Source of the DNA: Rhabditoides inermis
Taxonomy: Eukaryota > Nematoda > Chromadorea > Rhabditida > Rhabditidae
DNA length: 64,000 nucleotides
Direction: 5' to 3'
NCBI GenBank assembly: GCA_963966185.1
Contig: CAWZYM010000048.1
Location: 158,671 to 222,670 of the forward strand
Positions within the stretch are counted from its first letter, which is position 1. Each line of letters begins with the position of its first letter. The translations under genes were made by a program, and so were the position numbers. Of the stretch, positions 38,031 through 50,310 are shown in pieces. Below the pieces are notes generated by a model. The model was not told the origin of the DNA and searched no databases. It was given only the letters and a program-made list of their open reading frames with translations.

Positions 38031-38963
38031 CCTGCACACGACTCATAGGGTCAGCCTCCTTGGGATTCTGCCACTTCGCGAGTATATCAGTCAGGCCAGT
38101 GTATCCACAGTCCTTCTCACTCTTGATTTGCGGCTGCAGAAAAATACAATCAAATAGAAGGGAAAATAACAAATATATTCTAAAAATGACAATAATTATA
38201 ATGTTTCAAAGTGATTGGAACGTTTCACTCACCCACATGACAGGGGGACAGCGGGCAGTAAAGTCGTCGAGGGCTCGAGCCATCATAGAGAAAGCAACAC
38301 GAGACTGGTACTCGCCATCCGAGACACACACTGACGACAGACCATCGCCACGAACCTACAACAAAGCAACTGTGATCCACTCGGAATACCCTCACTACTA
38401 CTACTACGAGAGAGAGAGAGGGAGGGAGAGAAGGAGAGAGAGAATGAGAGAGGGAGAGAGTGAGAGAGAGAGGGAGAGAGGGAGAGAGAGGGAGAGAGGG
38501 AGAGAGAGGGAGAGAGAGGGAGAGAGAGGGAGAGAGAGGGAGAGAGAGGGAGAGAGAGAGGGAGGGAGAGGGAGAGAGAGAGGGAAAGAGAGGGAGAAAG
38601 GGAGAGAGGGAGAGAGAGGGAGAGAGAGGAAGAGAGAGGGAGAGAGAGGGAGAGAGGGAGAGAGGGAGAGAGAGAGACGAGTGACCATGCAGTGGCAGTA
38701 GTACTCGTTCTCCTTGACAGTCGATCGGGAGCCGGGCGCACTTCTCTCGACCAACAGCTTGCCCGTGAAGTTCATAAACTCCTAAAATTTTAATAAATAC
38801 AAATACTTTATACAAGCAAACAAACACGCATAAACAATACACGTACCTGGACGCTTCCCCTCTGAAAGAAACTGAATGAGGAGAGGTCGAATGCAGATTT
38901 GAAGGGCCGCACAGCAGCGGAAGCCTCGTCCTTGTGGTACACCAACACACAATACAACTTCAT
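37762..38963 (-). CDS. ykt-6: R-SNARE YKT6
   Basis: Longin-type R-SNARE for ER-Golgi, endosomal and autophagosome fusion. Five exons: 38963-38847, 38781-38686, 38355-38233, 38133-38032, 37929-37762, making 201 aa. The longin domain begins [15 protein letters not shown] and contains [13 protein letters not shown] and LLVERS. The SNARE motif includes [15 protein letters not shown] with the zero-layer Arg. The C-terminus is NKCCNYV: Cys-Cys as in the palmitoylated and prenylated YKT6 tail (usually CCAIM), with N-Y-V as an unusual A-A-X. It lies 282 bp downstream of ALG11 on the same strand. Confidence 0.95.
38410..38677. repeat. Long (GA)n/(GGGAGA)n tract
   Basis: About 270 bp of GA/GGGAGA repeats fill the YKT6 intron between exons 2 and 3. 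Apparent long frames on both strands are artefacts. Confidence 0.95.
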
Positions 38964-39245
38964 CCCCTCAATTCACAATTCAACAATCAATACTGTTAAT
39001 TAAACAAATCAGATAGTATGCACTGGTCATTGAACCAATTGAAACGAGAAAAAATCAACATACGAAAAGAATATATTTTTTACTCAAATTGAGCACAACA
39101 AATAAATAGATAACAACGTTACGAACCCATAAACTCTTTCTCGTCTAGGTAAAATACTAAAGCGCACAAATTGTAGATATCACAGAGATATAGCTAGAGG
39201 GAGAGAACTGGTGAATGGTAGACTGGTGATTGTAGTTGTGCTGAC
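38964..39245 (-). other. ALG11-YKT6 intercistronic spacer
   Basis: AT-rich, 282 bp from the ALG11 stop to the YKT6 start. On the sense strand TTAACAG lies shortly upstream of the YKT6 ATG and could serve as an SL2-type acceptor. This is inference. Confidence 0.4.
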
Positions 39246-39536
39246 TCAGTGTGGTAGTGTGGAGGGAAGGAATGCGTGGACAGCGGCATGGAAGGACTGC
39301 TCGAATGCCGCCTCCCCGAAGAGAGTCGACTGACGACGCGCGGCCGAGCGAACAGCACTCCTCTCCCACACAGACAACCACACTATCGACATCACAGCCG
39401 AACAGTACTCTGCAACACACAACAACACAACTAACGCCCACCAACAAGTGATGGGCATGGGATGAAGGGAGTCATTATACGAATCAAGCAAAGATATTGG
39501 AATGAAGAATAGCAGACAGCGAACGAGCGAGGGAGC

Positions 39537-39586
<50 letters not shown>

Positions 39587-42500
39587 CAGAGATATACAAA
39601 ATCGGCTCTCATTAATTCCCAACAATTCGTCACTCACTACAAACAACAAAACACAAATGCCGCAAACATGTGTAAACGGCATGAGCAAGTGACTACAGCA
39701 GCGTCGTGTTCGTGTCATGCACTAATATTTACAATCTCAATTAACTCTAGCATGACGCGAGAAATGCAGAAGGCCCAAGAGCAAAGCGAGAGGGGAGAGG
39801 GGGAGAGGGGGAGAGAGGGGGAGAGGGGGAGAGAGGGGGAGAGGGGGAGAGAGGGGGAGAGGGGGAGAGGGGGAGAGGGGGAGAGGGGGAGAGGGGGAGA
39901 GGGGGAGAGGGGGAGACAATTGCATTACCCCCTACGCTCATGCGCTCATTGCGCGCAGGGCAGGCAGCGGGGGCGCGAGACGGGCACGCATAAATAAACG
40001 AACAACAAATGAAAAGGGTTAGGGAAGAGAGAAGAGGGAAAGATACAGAGATCACAGCAAATACCAAACATCATACTCCCCCTCTTCTTCACGAAGCAAC
40101 GTAGATAATACGTAAATTGAGATACGATCAGATAAAAAATATGACTAGACAAGAAGAGTGGGTATGAAAAGCGAAGGAAGCGAAGTGGACTGCGACTCAC
40201 CCTCCGCAGTCTCCGCGAGGAATCCAGTCGGAGCACCATCCAACGGGACCACTATGTCCATCAGAGGACCACCTGAAGCAAGATGAGGATGCGGGGGGGG
40301 GGGGTGAAAGAGAACGTACCCGACTTGTGTGCGATCATCACCGTTCCTGCCGCCATTCCCTCGACTACTCCGATGCCAAAGTGCTCATTCCACATTGTGT
40401 GCAGAGAGATCATCGATTCCTAAACAAAACTCATCAACTACACACAAAATCCGCACTCCGCACTCACCGAAAGCAGTTCGAGAAGCTCGTCAAATGGCAC
40501 GTTAAGCTTCCATTTGACCGCATTGGAGACGCGCAGCTCCTTTGCGTATGCCTACAATAGAAGGCTCTCTCTCTTTCTCTCCCTCTCTCCCTTTCTCTCT
40601 CCCTTTCTCTCTCTCTTTCTCTCTTTCCCTCCCTTTCTCTCTTTCTCTCTTTCCCTCCCTTTCTCTCTCTCCCTCCTTCCCCTCTCTCTTTCTCTTTCTC
40701 TCTCTCTCTCCTACCTTGAGCTGTCGTACTCTCTCCTCGTCCTGTTCATTTCTGCATCCGCCCGCAATACACAGCTCCACCTGAAATGAGAAATCCATTC
40801 ATCCAAGTTTCTCGATTCCAGATCGATTCGATATGGCGAGCGAGACACCGCCGAGATGCTATCTCCACTCCTTGCACCCCCCCCCCTTCCCCTCTCTCTT
40901 CTCCCTCTACCCACTCACCTCTACCCCCCCCCCTCTCCTCTCTCGCTCTGCCCACTCACCTCCACCCCCTTCCCGTCCTCGTTGAGCTTCTCTCGCACAC
41001 GCTGGAGCACCTCCAACTGCAGTCTGTGGTTCTTCTCCGGTCGGATCTGGCCGATCGAAAGCAACTGCACTCGGTTTGACTGGGATAGGCTGAAAAAGAG
41101 AGAGAGAGGTGAGAGAGGAGGGGAGGGGAGGGAAGGGGGGGAATAGATGCTCACATTTGCTCATCCTTGTTATCGATGGAAGTGAATGCGGCAACGTCGC
41201 ATGGAGGATAGACAATCGACAGATTCCTCTCTCCCCACAACTGAGAGAGGTGACCGCGTGTCCAACTAAAGATACAAAAACAGTGACACAAAAATATGAT
41301 AATCAAACAATACAAAATTGTACATGATCTGAATGAACAAATGAAAAAGTCACGCACCTTCCATTAGCCATAACCGTCTGTGCGGCACTTCCAGCTATTC
41401 TGTATAGGAGGGAAAATAGACGATAATAAACGAGCTTGGCGAGAGATTTCCAAGCAGAGCCAGCAATGGACGAAGAGTTGTTGTAGGAAGACTCGCGACG
41501 CTCCACCACACTCACCATATCTGAACAGATAACAATATATTCAATCAAATAGAAAAAAAGGAAGCACAGGAAACAATTAATCAATCAATCGCCACTCACC
41601 CATGGATATAGTAGGATAGTGTACGTATGCGAGTGTAGTGCATCCGCCGAGCCATCGGAATACGGGTAGAGACAGGGGGTAGCCCATCGAATCAATCATC
41701 ATGGCTGGGGTGAGACGACACAGGGCCTCTAGCGAGAGAACGGCGCCCGCCAACTGCAACCACCCACCCACAATCAGACAACACACACATAATATGATAA
41801 GAGCGTTAGAGCCTACTAGAACACCTACTAGAAGCAAGGTTATTACATAGCAAACCTAATACACACAGAACACTCACTGTCTGTGCGAGGAGGGTAAAGT
41901 GTGGATAGAGATCGGCCTCGACTATCCGACGCCATCTAAAAAAAAGCAATCAAATAAGTATTTCAAGAATGTGAAAACTAGCATTAAAACAAAGCAAATA
42001 AATTATATAATGACATACCCATAAAGATACTCACTTGAGGAATACAAATTCGACGGTGTTTGGATCGAGTTCAATTGCGAATCGCTGCTTGGCCTTGAGG
42101 AGAATCTGCTCTTTGGTAGCATCACAGTCTCCTGAGAACACGACGAAACGGAGGTGGGGGTGTCTACAACCAATCAATCAAAAAGTACACGAGTAAAGAA
42201 AAATGGTTTGTTTTAATTTAATTCAACAAAATCACATGCATAAAATCTCTTCGCGGCTGACTAAAATTTCAAAATAAACCTGCTCTTTCAAACGATGTTT
42301 ATAACTCTGTGCAAACATTAGTACATCCAATTTTTTTTTGATATTTTCATCACTTCAGGTATTCAGGGTACTCTTAAACCCAACAAGTAACTTGCAACAA
42401 AATGTGTGACAAGATTATAGTGTCTATTATATTCGCTTTTCTATCTATTAAAAAGGAGCAGGTTTGTTTTGAAATTTTAGTCAGCGGAGAAGAGATTTTA

Positions 42501-43449
42501 TGCATGTGCTTTTGTTGAATTAAATTAAAACAAACAACTTCTCTTTACTCATGTACTTTTCGAAAGAGAATGGATGTCCTTTTCTCAAATTTCGAAGAAA
42601 TTTTTTCCAGATCGATGTGCCCAACGTATGTTGATAAGTTACTGCCCAACGTATGTTGATAAGTTTACCTGAATATGGAAATGCATGCTCGTTTCACAGT
42701 GCTTTTTCGAATCGCTCACGCCTGCCTGCAAGTCTCTCATTTACGCGCGCTATTTCGCTTCTCTCTCACTCACTCACTACGCTCGCACACCCCACCCCAC
42801 AGTTTTCGCGCCAAAACTAGGGCCGTGGCCTGGACGGCAAGCCGCCATGAGAGTGAGTGAGCGAAGGGCGGGGCATGCGCTCGGCCAATCAGCGTGCGCA
42901 CGCAAGAGGGCCGAGCGACCAATGAGCGCAAAGTGCAGTGGGCGGAGCTTACGTGAAGCACACCGTCGTCGTCGTCGTCGTAAACACGTTTAGTGGCAAG
43001 CAGGAGAGAGCGAGAGAATGGCGATTTTAGATGCCGCAACCGATATAGGTTTCTCGAATCATACTCATAGGTCTTACAAAGTGATATTCTAACTAATAAC
43101 ACCCACTAATTAAATATATTGTTTTCGGATAGAGAAAATCGTGTGTGGCGCGTTGCGCACGCCACAGATCAAAACAAACGAGCGCCGCTGCGCGCCGCCC
43201 CTAATGGGGAGAGAGATAGAGAGAGGAGGGGGGGGGAGAAAGAAGGAGGGGGGGGGGCAAATGATATCAGAACACAGAACTGGAGAACGCGTCATACCAA
43301 GACACGGAAAGGTAAACGTGTCACGTGATAATGAGATCAACGAGAGGGAGTGGGGGAGGGAATGCAATAGCCACAGCTGCATTCAACAGGCTATCACTCG
43401 CCCTCTCAATTATGGGCCGAGCACTCATTGCTATTCTCTCCCTCCGTTC

Positions 43450-43496
<47 letters not shown>

Positions 43497-44112
43497 CGGG
43501 AAGGAAGGAAGACAGCCGAAATTGACAGCATCATCTCTCATTCGGACACACAAAGCCGACAATACGCCCTGACGTTAATTGAACATACATTGAGTGTTGA
43601 GTGTGCGTGTTTTTTTTGATTGACAAAATAGGATAAGCCATGGGAAAATAAGAAAGATATTGAGAGATGAGTATGTACCTGTTCTGTAGACATCGGATAG
43701 CACACCACAGTACCCTCTCCCCGCCGCCGCCTGCGTTGCAGTAAGGATGGAAGAACGCAACCACATTGCCAGCACTGAAACACACATTCAATAGTAGCCC
43801 CCGCAGTGAGGCGAATCAATTAGTTCAAACTAACTCAGAAGTAATGCATGTGATTTTACTACGCACACATTCGGTTTCGGTCCCTTCCACCAATGTATGT
43901 TTTGACGCATGCACATGCGGCATGTGCCGCTACAACAAACGGCCATGTGTGTTGTGTACCATCACAAATATGGATTGTGAACCCACTACTGAGTTAAAAC
44001 AACTTTAAAATATTGATAGCAAAATATTGATAGCACCTCACCGCTTAGCACGTAACAAGCGCGAAAACTGAACGACGACAAACAATATGAAACAGAGAAT
44101 GTAGATGAACAT
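39246..44112 (-). CDS. algn-11: ALG11 GDP-Man:dolichol-PP-GlcNAc2Man3 alpha-1,2-mannosyltransferase
   Basis: Adds the fourth and fifth mannoses to the lipid-linked oligosaccharide on the cytosolic face of the ER. Thirteen exons: 44112-44042, 43774-43679, 42163-42035, 41935-41878, 41753-41600, 41520-41358, 41265-41155, 41089-40960, 40780-40715, 40551-40468, 40419-40320, 40272-40201, 39409-39246; 465 aa. An N-terminal membrane anchor ([20 protein letters not shown]) precedes [19 protein letters not shown]. Further ALG11 signatures are [49 protein letters not shown] and the GT4 box [19 protein letters not shown]. The 1.5-kb second intron carries a foldback repeat and a GA tract. It probably leads an operon with YKT6. 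Confidence 0.95.
39539..39592. repeat. (GA)n microsatellite
   Basis: GA repeat inside the last intron of ALG11. Confidence 0.9.
39789..39916. repeat. (GGGGGAGA)n minisatellite
   Basis: Tandem GGGGAGAG-type units over about 125 bp in the last ALG11 intron. On the sense strand it is C/T-rich. Confidence 0.9.
42184..42560. mobile_element. Foldback element in ALG11 intron 2
   Basis: Arms of about 103 bp (42185-42288 and 42455-42558) are inverted copies, with TTGTTTTAATTTAATTCAAC and GCATAAAATCTCTTC as landmarks, around a loop of about 165 bp. The outer ends read AAAAGTAC/GTACTTTT, like the R2 foldbacks. It codes for nothing. Confidence 0.75.
43449..43493. repeat. (GA)n plus G-run
   Basis: GA repeat grading into a G-run within ALG11 intron 2. 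Confidence 0.85.
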
Positions 44113-45905
44113 GCTGGACGAAGGTTGCTTTGATTACCGTCACGCGTACATTATCTGAAAGCACGGGATGGACAAAGCGATTACGAAATAAATACACAAA
44201 GTACAACAGCAAAGGGAGTGCATGAAAATGAGAACACGTGGAACAAGTTGCACCACAGCGACGTGGACATAGTTCATAAGTCGGCTTTCCCATTACACTT
44301 CCATTGTCCAAATTAACTAAACTCGAAAACATGATTACGTACTTATGAAAAAGCAACTAAAAACATCAACAAAAAATCAGCTGACCGCAAAAGTGAGTGG
44401 GCGGCGGTGCCGGGCGATCGGCCACCGCGCACTGCGTTGGCATTTGTATAGTGTAGTGATTTAATACTAATGTACCTGATATAACTAAGTAACGAATTTA
44501 TATTTTCGAGAATGAAAACGTAGTTAAAATATTTCGAACAGATTGTGCGCGATACATTGTTGAGAACGTTTTCCATTATTGATATATATCAAATCACAGT
44601 ACTTCTTCATAAGTAGAATCCCTATTGAGCAAGTTATTCGAAATTTCATCGCGCACAATCTTTCTGTAATATTTTTCTGCTAATTATCAGCTAAATAACA
44701 CAATATAAAAACCATACAATACTGACTTATAAGATACAAAAGTTTGCGCGTCGCGGCTGCGTCGCGGTTTTTTGGATGGTTACAAAGAATGTACTTCATA
44801 AATAGCGAAGTGGTATTCCAGATATATTATAAAGCAAAGCAAACAAACAAGCATGCACAACCTACATAGCACACACTGTTTCTGCCCTATCACCTGACAG
44901 TTGTGCTAACTGATTGCCGGGCTTCATCAGAGATGAACAATCAGCTGTTAGTAGCTCAAAATACTACAGTTTCTACAGTGGGGTTAGCATGCATGCAAAA
45001 CAATTTATTACATAATAATCATAAGAATCAAAAAATAATCAACCACGTCTGTCTACCTGTCTACCTATATATGGTTAATCAATAAATCAATAAACCAATA
45101 AACCAATAAACTCATGTTTGGAGATGTAGTGGTTCCAGTGGATGTATGTTGTCGACCGCCTGCCTGCTGGGTCGCACATGGGAGAGAAATATGGATAAAT
45201 AACACAAAAATACTTACAAAAGATTGTGCGTGTTCGATTTTGAAATAATATCATAGTTGTGATTTTCACAATCGACCGATTTGATAGAACGTCATCCACT
45301 GATAGCGATTCACCTCCGCCATGGAGTAGCGGTTCAGCTCCCACCCTCGCATGGCAGCTTAGTATAATGGATAGCGAACGAGGACTGAGTTCTGAAAGTC
45401 GGTGGTTCGATCCATGCAAACGCATTTTCGTATTGCAAATTTATATTCATTTGAGAATGTTATCAATCACATAAAAAGTGGAAATGTGTGCTGAATTTAC
45501 AGTTGTGATAATTTTAAAACACTTTTTAGCTTATCAATTTTCTCTAGGTTCTAATGGAATATCATCTCCAAATTTATCATAATACATTCATTATGACGTT
45601 TGGCGTAACTGTTATCACAAAATCTGATAAGTTATCATTGTCTTCATCCAAACTTGCAGTCAAACTTATTTAGTTATGTAAATTTCGAGAAAAATCACAA
45701 TTGCGTTCAAGTGTGCACTCTTTGCCGGTGGAACACGAAAACAATTTGGTACCGCCAAGACCTTTTTTATTCGAAATTAGAAAAAAAAACCAACCGTACA
45801 TCGTAAAATCTTTTTTATCCCACGACGATATAGTTAGAATTGGACCACGTTTGTAAGTAATTTCTAAGTCTCTAAGAGTGTGTGTTCTGGTTTGATGTGT
45901 AACTG
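44113..45905. other. Intergenic region between ALG11 and the UBL-AN1 gene
   Basis: AT-rich. A short inverted repeat (AGATTGTGCGCGAT at about 44540 against ATCGCGCACAATCT at about 44649) and a tRNA-like sequence (45349-45418) are the only structures I see. No gene is supported. Confidence 0.5.
45349..45418 (+). pseudogene. tRNA-like sequence
   Basis: GCATGG at the 5' end pairs with CCATGC at the 3' end. AATGGATAGCG matches the D-arm of tRNA-Arg, and GTGGTTCGATCC is a good B box. The anticodon stem does not close over a 7-nt loop and the T-stem overlaps the acceptor strand, so it looks like a degenerate tRNA copy. Confidence 0.45.
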
Positions 45906-47259
45906 TTAGTTGGTGCCGCGCGCCTTCCTCGCTCCTCCTTCGACCAGCTTCGGAATCTCCTTCTGCAGCTTGCTCCTGCCTGTCTGCTTGTAGTCGATCT
46001 GGCACAAGTGCAGCTCCGGGTTGCGGTGACGTCCGCAGAAGTGCTGCAACCACGTCTCTCTCTCCTTCTCTCCTCCCCCCTCTCTCTTTCTTTCTTTCTT
46101 TCTTTTCATCTCTCCTCACCCTCTTGCAGAGGCATGGCATCGTCTGCTCCGCGATGGGCAACTTCTTTCTGCACAATTGGCAGCGGGTGCGTCCCTGAGA
46201 GTGGAATGTATCCCTCACTTTCTCCAATTCCTCAATAGTCTGGGGCGGATCGAACATGTCCTGCCTCCTAATCTCCAGCTCACGCAGAGTCTCCGGCGGC
46301 TCGAAATACACCTTGAGCTCCTTCTCTGAAATAGAGGGCGAGGCTAAAGGGGCGTGGCGTGGCGTACCGGTGACGGGTGTCTCCTCCTGAATGGAGACGG
46401 AGGTGGCAGAGCTGCTGGAGGTGCAAAATTCGAACCACTCGGGCGGGGTGTTCGGCTGCGTCTCCAGAGGCGAGCTGCAATGAGAAAAGGTGATGCATTT
46501 GTATTCGAGAGTATTCCCACTTGGTGGCGGAGGTGAGAATACTGCCGGGAGTTCCTGGCGTCGAGCTGCTGAACACAGTTGACTTCTTGCGCTTCTTCAG
46601 CAGATTCTTCATGCGGTTACGGGTCAGCTCGTGTTCCATCTGTTTCTCCGGCGTCCAGATGTTCTTCTGGTCCTGCTTCGTCACGCGCGGGCCACTGAGG
46701 GATACGGTAGAATACAGTAATCCCCTCCGCTCTCACTTTTTGGTATTGGTCATGGAGCGAACGGAGGAGCGCAGGTTCCTCTGAGGCAGGAGCTGGGGCA
46801 TGAAAAAGAGAATCTGCGGGGAAGGACGCAGCATCAGTCCCGCCGACATCTTCACGTTCAGCACCATCGTGCAATCCTCTGTCACCCCTGCCGCTGACAG
46901 ATGAGCGTTGTCGTCCCTGCAACGAGTGAACCGAGGCGTGTGGAATCGTGGTGTGCTCTCACTTCAGCTCCTTGTCCTTGTGCATGAGAAGCTGCTTCTC
47001 AATGGGGATGTCAAAGCGATCGGAGAGTACCTGCTTGAGATCGCGCACCTGCGCTATCAGCGGCATCTCGACGCGAGTCTGCAAGGTCCCCCAGTGTGCC
47101 TCCATCATCCCATTTCAGTACCTGCGAGACTCCCTCCATCACGGACCGAACAGTGATCATCACCTTCTTCTCCTTCTCGGATGCCTGCTCGGTGGGAGTC
47201 ACAGGAGAACCGCTGCCCGATCGACGCGTATCTTCCGCCTCCGCGCTTCCCTTACCCAT
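45906..47259 (-). CDS. Ubiquitin-like plus AN1 zinc-finger protein (ZFAND4-like)
   Basis: Seven exons: 47259-47122, 47078-46963, 46916-46737, 46694-46521, 46474-46368, 46325-46120, 46043-45906; 352 aa. Residues about 34-110 form a ubiquitin-like fold (MITVRSVMEGVSQ, VRDLKQVLSDRFDIP, LLMHKDKELKDDNAHL). A linker rich in Lys, Ser and Thr follows. The C-terminal AN1 finger shows CQLCRKKLPIAEQTMPCLC then HFCGRHRNPELHLC, with the full set of Cys/His ligands. UBL-AN1 proteins of this order belong to the ZFAND4/ANUBL1 group and are thought to link to proteasome or p97 functions; that role is by family only. It is divergent from the MADF gene, with 578 bp between the starts. Confidence 0.88.
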
Positions 47260-47837
47260 TCCTCCGCCTAGTGCGAGTGTCAGCTAAACAATATCGCCCC
47301 TATTTTCTTCTCGAATCGATTTTGAAATGACTAAGACAGGTTGATTTATTTTAATTCATTTGCAAATGACAACCTCTAATAAAATATTTCCTGATTTCTG
47401 ATAAATTTATATCGGTCCTTGCGCGACCTACCGTAATCTTAAGTGGGGCGGGGTGTCGCGCGACGCAACGACGCCATAAACGCGACGCGAGTGGAGTGCG
47501 ACAGGGTCTGCGACTCCCGGGGTCCGCGTTGCGTTCTGCGGTGCGTGTTCCATGCAGATGCGGTCGCGCAGCGGCTCAGAAGCGCGCGAATCTCAAAATT
47601 TCTATCGGTAGACGATCAGCTGATTTCTCAAGTTCAGCCACCACCAGCGCTTGTTCTCTTATTACTTGCTAGCGCGTCCGAGCAATAGCAATTGTTCAGA
47701 TCACATGTCTATTTCCTCGATAATTTCTTTCATCCAATACTCGTCCTCCCTTCAAAGTGTTTTCATTCATTTTGTCCCCACTTCGCATCCATGTTTGTGC
47801 AAAGACGAGTCTTGTTATCAGTTGTATTAATTTTGAG
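47260..47837. other. Shared divergent promoter region
   Basis: Lies between the UBL-AN1 gene (-) and the MADF gene (+). It is GC-rich with many CGCG around 47455-47600. An open frame at 47443-47688 has no support. Confidence 0.5.
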
Positions 47838-50099
47838 ATGGAGGTGGTGAGTTCCCCACAGCCGGTGCGGCGCGCGCCTGCTTCATCCGTCGCAGTCACT
47901 GCTCCCTCCGCCCCTCCCCAACAGCAGTCGACCAGCCACTATCAGCTCACCGAACTCAAGAACGTCCAGCCAACTAAGCACGGTGCGTTTTCACCATTCC
48001 CTTATTTACCCGCAACTATCTCCTATCATCGCCTCATGAATAATTTACAGTGGTCAACCAGCAGTTCCAGAATGAAGACGAGTTTCTACGAAGGTGTGTG
48101 TTGTCTATAACATATATATATATATATAGGTTTTTTACTGTGTTTTTTTTATTTTCATTTCAGAAACTTACAAAACGATTGTAGGTTGATCTCTGCGGTG
48201 CGTGGCCAGCCGTGTCTGTACGACGCTGCCCACGAACACTACGGCAACAAACACGCGAGTGCGCAGCACCGGGCCGCCGTATGGCAGCAGTTATGCCGGG
48301 AACTACAATACGGGGGTACGACAGAGTGCTCATCAATTGTCTCATCTATTCATTTCAGAAGACGCGCATTCTCTGCAGATGCACTGGAAGCGACTGCGCG
48401 ACCGCTATGTGCGTCGACGGCGGCGCTCGATGGATCAGGGAGTGGAGGAGCCGCCTCCCTACAAGAACCTACTCGATGAGATGCGCTGGATGGACCAGTA
48501 CATTGGCGAGGTTGTCTGTGAGTGCATTGCTCCGCGTCTCTCCTTAATTTCCCTGTTTGAGCGGTGCCGCCTCCGTCGCAGCAGCCGCAGACTCCGTCGG
48601 CGGCACGCGAGATGTACTACCTGCAGCAGGGCCATGATCCCGAAGATGCACTGATGGCCGGATACGAAGATGATTACTCTATCCACTCGTCCCATTCCAC
48701 CTCCACTATCAACGGACATCCCACGCCCAAGACCGCTCCGTCCATAGCACGCGCCGCCCAAAACCCCGCTGGGTCGCCCCACTCTACCTGCAGCGACGTC
48801 AGCGTCGGGTCGGCCGGTGGAGTGCCAGTCGCGCATCCCGGCCCCGCCCATTCTAGCGCCGCCCCAATTGTGCGCACAACACAGTCAATGCAGCAGCAAC
48901 AGAAACCGGGCACCATGACTGTGCTGGCTGGAGGGAGTGGGCAGAAGGTGCAGACCACACAGGTCCAGATAACAGGCAGGGGGAACGTAGGCAGCATGGT
49001 GAAGAAGGGTGAGTATTTCTTGCCTCTCTCTTTCTCTCACTTTTCCCATTTCAGATGGCGCACCGGGCGGCACTCTCACCATGATCATAGACCCCACGAT
49101 GTGCTACCAGAATGGATCACAGAAGATGTACCGGCTGGTAAACGTCAGCGAGCTCGACCACAACGTCCACATCCAACCACAGTCTATCAGCGCCGCCCCG
49201 CCGTGAGTCCCGCCCACTCACCCCCCCCCCCCAACCAGCCTTGTTTCAGGCGTCGCAAGAGGATCGCCCTGCATGTGCAACAATCGCCGACTCACGGTCA
49301 ACAACATCACCAGCCACCTCTGCAACAGCAGCCCTTGTCGTCGTCTACTGCCGGCATCTCTGTCCACCCCACACCTTCGCATCGCCCCGCCCCCTCAGCT
49401 CCGCCCCCGCTCACTCCCACATCCAGCAATCCGGGACAGCTGGGAGAAGAGCTTATTCTGGACGATGGGATCGTGGAGAGGACTATCGTCATCGACCCCA
49501 GCGAGCAGCGTGAGTACCGTTCCTGCTAACTGTCTGTTGAGTGTCTTCCTTTTGCAGATTCGCCTCCTCTGCTGGCGGATTCGCCAATGTCTTCGGTGAT
49601 GATATCGGGTCACTCTGTGCACGCGCCTCGCCACGCCATCCAACACGTGCCGCAGCAGTCGCAGCAGCAGCAGCGCAGTGCGCACGTTCCCTCGCCCTCC
49701 TTCTCTGCCGCTCCCATCATGCGACACACACCAAATAGACATCACGTGAGTCTCTCTCCTCCTCACCTCTTCCCCCTCTCATCATCCTCCATTCCAGCAG
49801 CCGCTTCCGCCCCCGCCCGCCTACTCCCATCAGACGCAATACGACGCCGATCTCCAGTTCCAGAATCTCATCAGCACCGCTCTCTCCCGGCTCAATGAAG
49901 ACGACGTGGGTGGTCTCCTGCCTCTCCTCACTCTCTCCTTTTTCAGAAGGCAGTGATGAAGATGAACATCCAGCGCATTCTTCTGGACGCTCGGTTCGGT
50001 GCGGGTTTCTGTTCTCGTATGATCCAGGACGAGGAGCTATCGGAGGCTGCTGGCAACTCTGTCGTAGGCCATCACGAGATGGTACCCTCCAGTCTGTAG
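47838..50099 (+). CDS. MADF-BESS transcription factor
   Basis: Ten exons: 47838-47982, 48051-48093, 48164-48315, 48359-48517, 48562-49008, 49055-49202, 49250-49509, 49558-49745, 49798-49905, 49947-50099. They total 1,803 nt and 600 aa. The N-terminal MADF (Myb/SANT-like) domain reads CRLISAVRGQPCLYDAAHEH, AVWQQLCRELQYG, LQMHWKRLRDRYVRRRRRS and LLDEMRWMDQYI. A long Ser/Pro/Gln-rich middle follows. The C-terminal segment LSRLNEDDKAVMKMNIQRIL fits a BESS interaction motif. By family it is a DNA-binding regulator like Drosophila Adf-1. Exon 5 uses a TTTGAG acceptor, and TTTTGAG also directly precedes the start codon. Confidence 0.88.
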
Positions 50100-50310
50100 C
50101 CTGCCTATTCACTCACCACATCTCTCGCTCTTGCATTCTACCAAATACGTCTGTCAACATTCGCCGCTTCCATCCCATGGATTTCTCCCCGATGATAAAG
50201 TCATTTACACGAAACAATAAATATAGCACAGATGTACGACAAAACAATCACATTTGGCGGGACCCCGAAAAGAAAGAAGAAATGGTGTAGAAAGCTTTTA
50301 GAGTGCGCAT

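Noticed and set aside
38225..38950. 241-residue frame rich in Ser, Leu and Pro
   Set aside because: Microsatellite artefact in the YKT6 intron; the YKT6 exons use other frames.
44042..44356. 103-residue frame starting at 44356 as a separate gene
   Set aside because: The family start MFIYILCF at 44112 splices in phase to the ALG11 core; upstream sequence shows no conservation pattern.
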